A DNA stretch of 8,337 nt, taken from NCBI GenBank assembly GCA_032115775.1, contig JAUMBL010000156.1, positions 1-8,337 on the forward strand, in the 5' to 3' direction. This DNA is from M3007 sp032115775 (GTDB taxonomy: Bacteria; Bacteroidota; Bacteroidia; Chitinophagales; Saprospiraceae). The position numbers and the translations under genes were made by a program. The notes beneath the pieces are model-generated. The model ran no database searches. It was not told the DNA's origin and saw nothing but the letters and a program-made list of their open reading frames with translations. Every line of letters begins with the position of its first letter. Within the stretch, counting starts at the first letter, position 1. Of this stretch, positions 6,573 to 8,337 are shown one piece after another.

Positions 6573-6787
6573 GGGGGGGGTGATTTGACGAACTGCGGGT
6601 TTCCGCCTCGGGGACTGCGGCAAGCCTCCTCCCGCACGCACCCTTCAACCCGAACAAAAACGCCTCCGCCCCAAAATTTCACCCGCCCGCTCACAGAAAA
6701 AACGCATATCTTTGTCCCCGATTCCCCGTCGTTTCGTGAAATCGGCCCGCCGGAAAAATGCCGGTAACACGCTAACTTGTTTTTTAA
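6573..6787. other. Intergenic region before the MITE
   Basis: I see no gene in this 215-bp stretch. It begins with a run of eight G's directly after the upstream stop codon. It holds CGGGGACTGCGG (6609-6620), a 12-mer that recurs in the REP-like hairpin at 8171-8182, and a candidate promoter at 6707-6714. A reading frame open on the minus strand here has no protein-like character. Confidence 0.5.
6707..6714 (+). promoter_or_regulatory. Candidate Bacteroidota -7 box for the epimerase-like gene
   Basis: TATCTTTG is an exact match to TAnnTTTG and is followed by TCCCC, a context often seen at Bacteroidota transcription starts. No convincing -33 TTTG is present at the expected spacing. If used, it would give a leader of roughly 240 nt that includes the whole MITE; without the MITE the leader would be about 80 nt. 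Confidence 0.45.
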
Positions 6788-6947
6788 GAGCATGTTTGGA
6801 ATTTTTGCCGAAGGCAAAAATAGGGGCATTTTTTGTCAGTTTTTGCCTTTTTGAAGGAGCATAGTCGGGGCTACGTGACTGAAAAAAGGTGGGAAATGGC
6901 GCAAAATGAACCGTTTTTGACCCGGCGAGAAAATTCCAAACATGCTC
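6788..6947. mobile_element. 160-bp MITE with 18-bp terminal inverted repeats and TAA target duplication (IS5-superfamily-like ends)
   Basis: GAGCATGTTTGGAATTTT at 6788-6805 is perfectly repeated in inverse orientation at 6930-6947. Both ends are flanked by TAA (6785-6787 and 6948-6950), consistent with a 3-bp target duplication; counting one A/T of it, the inverted repeat is 19 bp. The element encodes no transposase. Ends beginning GAG and a short TA-containing duplication resemble IS5-superfamily elements of the IS1031 type, but this assignment is from memory of the family. The interior holds a TTTTTGCC-GAA-GGCAAAAA hairpin (6802-6820) and a CCTTTTT/AAAAAGG pair (6846-6852 with 6883-6889), so its RNA could be highly structured. 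It ends 14 bp before the start codon of the next gene. Confidence 0.8.
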
Positions 6948-6961
6948 TAAGTGCAATAATT

Positions 6962-7900
6962 ATGAAGCAAACAATTTTGGGAGCCGGTGGCTCCATCGCG
7001 GTGGAACTTGCCAAATACCTGAAGAATTACACATCCGACATCCGATTGGCAAGCAGAAATCCGCGGCCGGTGAACCCGACGGACACGGTGTTTTCGGCTG
7101 ATCTCACCCGCAAAGAGGAATTATTCAAGGCGATTGAGGGTTCGAGCGTAACCTACGTCACCATTGGATTTGCGTACGATACCGGTGTATGGAAGCAGTA
7201 CTGGGCGCCGTTCATGCAGAACACCATTGCGGCATGCCTCGAATACAATTCCCGGCTGGTGTTTTTTGACAACGTCTATGCGATCGGCGGAGACAATGTC
7301 AAGCATATTACCGAAAGTTCTCCCATCAGTCCGACGAGTAAAAAAGGCGAAATTCGCGCAGCGGTTGACGGGCTCTTGTTGGATGCTATTGAAAAAAATA
7401 ACTTACAGGCCGTCATAGCCCGGGCGCCGGATTTCTTTGGAGGCACGTCACGGCAGAATAGTATGATCATGAACCTTGTTTATGACAATTTTATTAAAGG
7501 GAAAAAAGCGCAATGGTTCTGTAATGCGAAAGTCGTGCACTCCATCGGATACGTTCCCGACCTGGCCAAAGGTACCGCCATGCTGGGCAACACCCCGGAA
7601 GCCTACAATCAGATCTGGAATTTGCCTACCGACCCGCAGAAAATAACCGGCGAGGAGTGGATCACCCTCTTCGCTTCTGAAATGGGCGCAAAAAACAAGT
7701 ACACCGTTCTGCCCGACTGGCTCGTACGGACGATCGGGGTTTTCGTCCCCATTATGAAAGAATTGGCTGAAATGAATTACCAGTACGACCGGGATTACTA
7801 TTTCGACAGCGCGAAGTTCAATAACTTTTTTAACTACACGCCGACCGCCAACGCGGCTGCCGTCCGGGAGCTGATCAACCAGATAAAAAAAGGCGCGTGA
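6962..7900 (+). CDS. Atypical NAD(P)-binding epimerase/dehydratase-like (extended SDR superfamily) protein
   Basis: Counted from the ATG at 6962, the protein has 312 aa. The frame is open upstream into the MITE, from a possible alternative start at 6833, but the Rossmann fold begins right at MKQTILGAGGSIAVELAKYL, so 6962 is the natural start. The N-terminal glycine-rich loop is G7-x-G9-G10. Residue R32 after the second strand (LASRNP) hints at NADP(H). Later segments are VFFDNVYAIGG (100-110), SPTSKKGEIRA (123-133), VIARAPDFFG (151-160) and IGYVPDLAKG (195-204), in the order of NAD-dependent epimerase/dehydratase proteins. I do not see the classical catalytic YxxxK; SKKGEIRA sits about where it would be, so the protein may be a non-canonical oxidoreductase or a nucleotide-binding regulator. 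No signal peptide or membrane helix is evident, so it is probably cytosolic. The substrate is unknown. It stands alone, with no neighbour that explains it. Confidence 0.85.
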   Translation: MKQTILGAGGSIAVELAKYLKNYTSDIRLASRNPRPVNPTDTVFSADLTRKEELFKAIEGSSVTYVTIGFAYDTGVWKQYWAPFMQNTIAACLEYNSRLVFFDNVYAIGGDNVKHITESSPISPTSKKGEIRAAVDGLLLDAIEKNNLQAVIARAPDFFGGTSRQNSMIMNLVYDNFIKGKKAQWFCNAKVVHSIGYVPDLAKGTAMLGNTPEAYNQIWNLPTDPQKITGEEWITLFASEMGAKNKYTVLPDWLVRTIGVFVPIMKELAEMNYQYDRDYYFDSAKFNNFFNYTPTANAAAVRELINQIKKGA

Positions 7901-8155
7901 TGGGTTTGAACGGATGTTTCATGCTGTCTGCTTTTCGCAACTACTTAGCCGGCGCATGAATTACAAGTGATCCACCGCGAAAACTACTACGAATGGCTAA
8001 CGGCAGCATGATTTAGGGCGTCTTGGAGTTTTGGTTCTTCGTGACCTCTTGTGGACACAGGGCAGACACATCAAAATCTTCTCCAGTCTGCGTGATCGCT
8101 TATGAATTGATGCGTACGGAAAAGTAGATTCGATTAAGGGGTAAGCCTCTAATAA
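7901..8155. other. Non-coding stretch after the epimerase-like gene
   Basis: I find no convincing gene or RNA in this region. All frames are broken by stops and there is no obvious terminator directly after the upstream gene. A 7-bp inverted pair, CATGCTG (7920-7926) and CAGCATG (8004-8010), is too short to interpret. The T/G-rich part near 8020-8060 has the look of degenerate intergenic filler. Confidence 0.5.
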
Positions 8156-8201
8156 CTCCGGGCTTCAGCCCGGGGACTGCGGAGCCGCCCCGGTTGAAGC
8201 C
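8156..8201. repeat. REP-like palindrome with two mutually exclusive hairpins
   Basis: CTCCGGGC (8156-8163), TTCA loop, GCCCGGGG (8168-8175) forms an 8-bp stem with one G-T wobble. Alternatively GGCTTCA (8161-8167) pairs with TGAAGCC (8195-8201) and CCGGGG (8170-8175) with CCCCGG (8188-8193), leaving a GCGGAGCCGC core (8179-8188) that can itself fold back in part. On the minus strand it starts 3 nt after the stop of the gene at 8205, so it may be that gene's terminator or 3' stabiliser. A 12-mer inside it is also present at 6609-6620. Confidence 0.65.
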
Positions 8202-8204
8202 GTG

Positions 8205-8337
8205 TTACACTTCCGCCGACACCCAGTCGCGTACCGCTTTCTTCTGCGTATCAAAGCTGATCCCCACGCCGATAATCGGTTTGTTTTCGAGCCGGAATTT
8301 GTCGGCGTATCCTTTGTCCCGGATTTGCGCCAGCGCC
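8205..8337 (-). CDS. C-terminal fragment of a probable PD-(D/E)XK_9 / AAA-ATPase-like protein, 5' part outside the window
   Basis: Reading the minus strand from the window edge gives 43 codons ending in TAA (8205-8207): ALAQIRDKGYADKF, then RLENKPIIGVGISFDTQKKA, then VRDWVSAEV. The order ALxQIxxKxY, a short linker, a K-x-I-I-x-V-G-I-x-F strand, and a final helix ending in W matches the C-terminus of the Bacteroidota AAA-ATPase-like/DUF1703 proteins, whose C-terminal domain is a PD-(D/E)XK nuclease fold (PDDEXK_9). These are multi-copy in many Bacteroidota and their cellular role is poorly known. The catalytic part would lie outside the window. The fold assignment is by recognition of the motif pattern only. 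Confidence 0.65.
   Translation of the reverse strand, partial: ALAQIRDKGYADKFRLENKPIIGVGISFDTQKKAVRDWVSAEV

Noticed and set aside
6573..6580. Run of eight G's, a possible phase-variation tract
   Set aside because: It lies directly after the stop codon and away from the likely -7 box at 6707, so slippage would change neither the protein nor an evident promoter spacing.
6425..6956. Minus-strand open frames across 6425-6829 and 6645-6956
   Set aside because: They cross the coiled-coil gene end, the promoter region and the MITE, have no domain-like sequence, and share no boundary with any element.
7920..8010. CATGCTG/CAGCATG inverted pair as possible element ends
   Set aside because: Seven bases separated by 77 bp is expected by chance; no target duplication or coding content supports an element.

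Overview
The window looks like a chromosomal segment of a Bacteroidota bacterium of moderate to high GC, possibly from the Saprospiria; the class is a guess. The evidence is a secreted M43-type metalloprotease with a type IX secretion C-terminal sorting domain, two matches to the Bacteroidota -7 promoter box (TAnnTTTG), and the absence of clear Shine-Dalgarno sequences before the starts. Seven protein genes are supported, two of them cut by the window ends.

Layout. 1-1244 (+): cinA, lacking its first few codons. 1389-2711 (+): secreted M43 metalloprotease with signal peptide and sorting domain. 2712-2899: a convergent intergenic region with a 14-bp tandem duplication and three successive stem-loops, one with a 27-bp perfect stem. 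2900-4327 (-): MATE-family multidrug exporter. 4328-4459: a palindrome-rich gap carrying a second copy of the 3'-end element found after the MATE gene. 4460-5626 (-): NtrC/AtoC-type sigma-54 activator without the usual C-terminal DNA-binding domain. 5627-5876: AT-rich divergent promoter region. 5877-6572 (+): exported coiled-coil protein of unknown function. 6573-6961: non-coding, with a likely promoter and a 160-bp MITE that has 18-bp terminal inverted repeats and a TAA target duplication. 6962-7900 (+): atypical NAD(P)-binding epimerase/SDR-like protein. 7901-8204: non-coding, ending in a REP-like hairpin. 8205-8337 (-): C-terminal fragment of a probable PD-(D/E)XK_9 / AAA-ATPase-like protein.

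The genes do not form one pathway. Most are separated by gaps and switches of strand, so each is probably its own transcription unit. The only suggestive pairing is the sigma-54 activator divergent from the exported coiled-coil gene. I see no defence system, CRISPR array, RNA gene or biosynthetic cluster. The points most worth a second look are the MITE in the leader of the epimerase-like gene, the duplicated stop-proximal palindromic element, the very long perfect hairpin, and the HTH-less sigma-54 activator.
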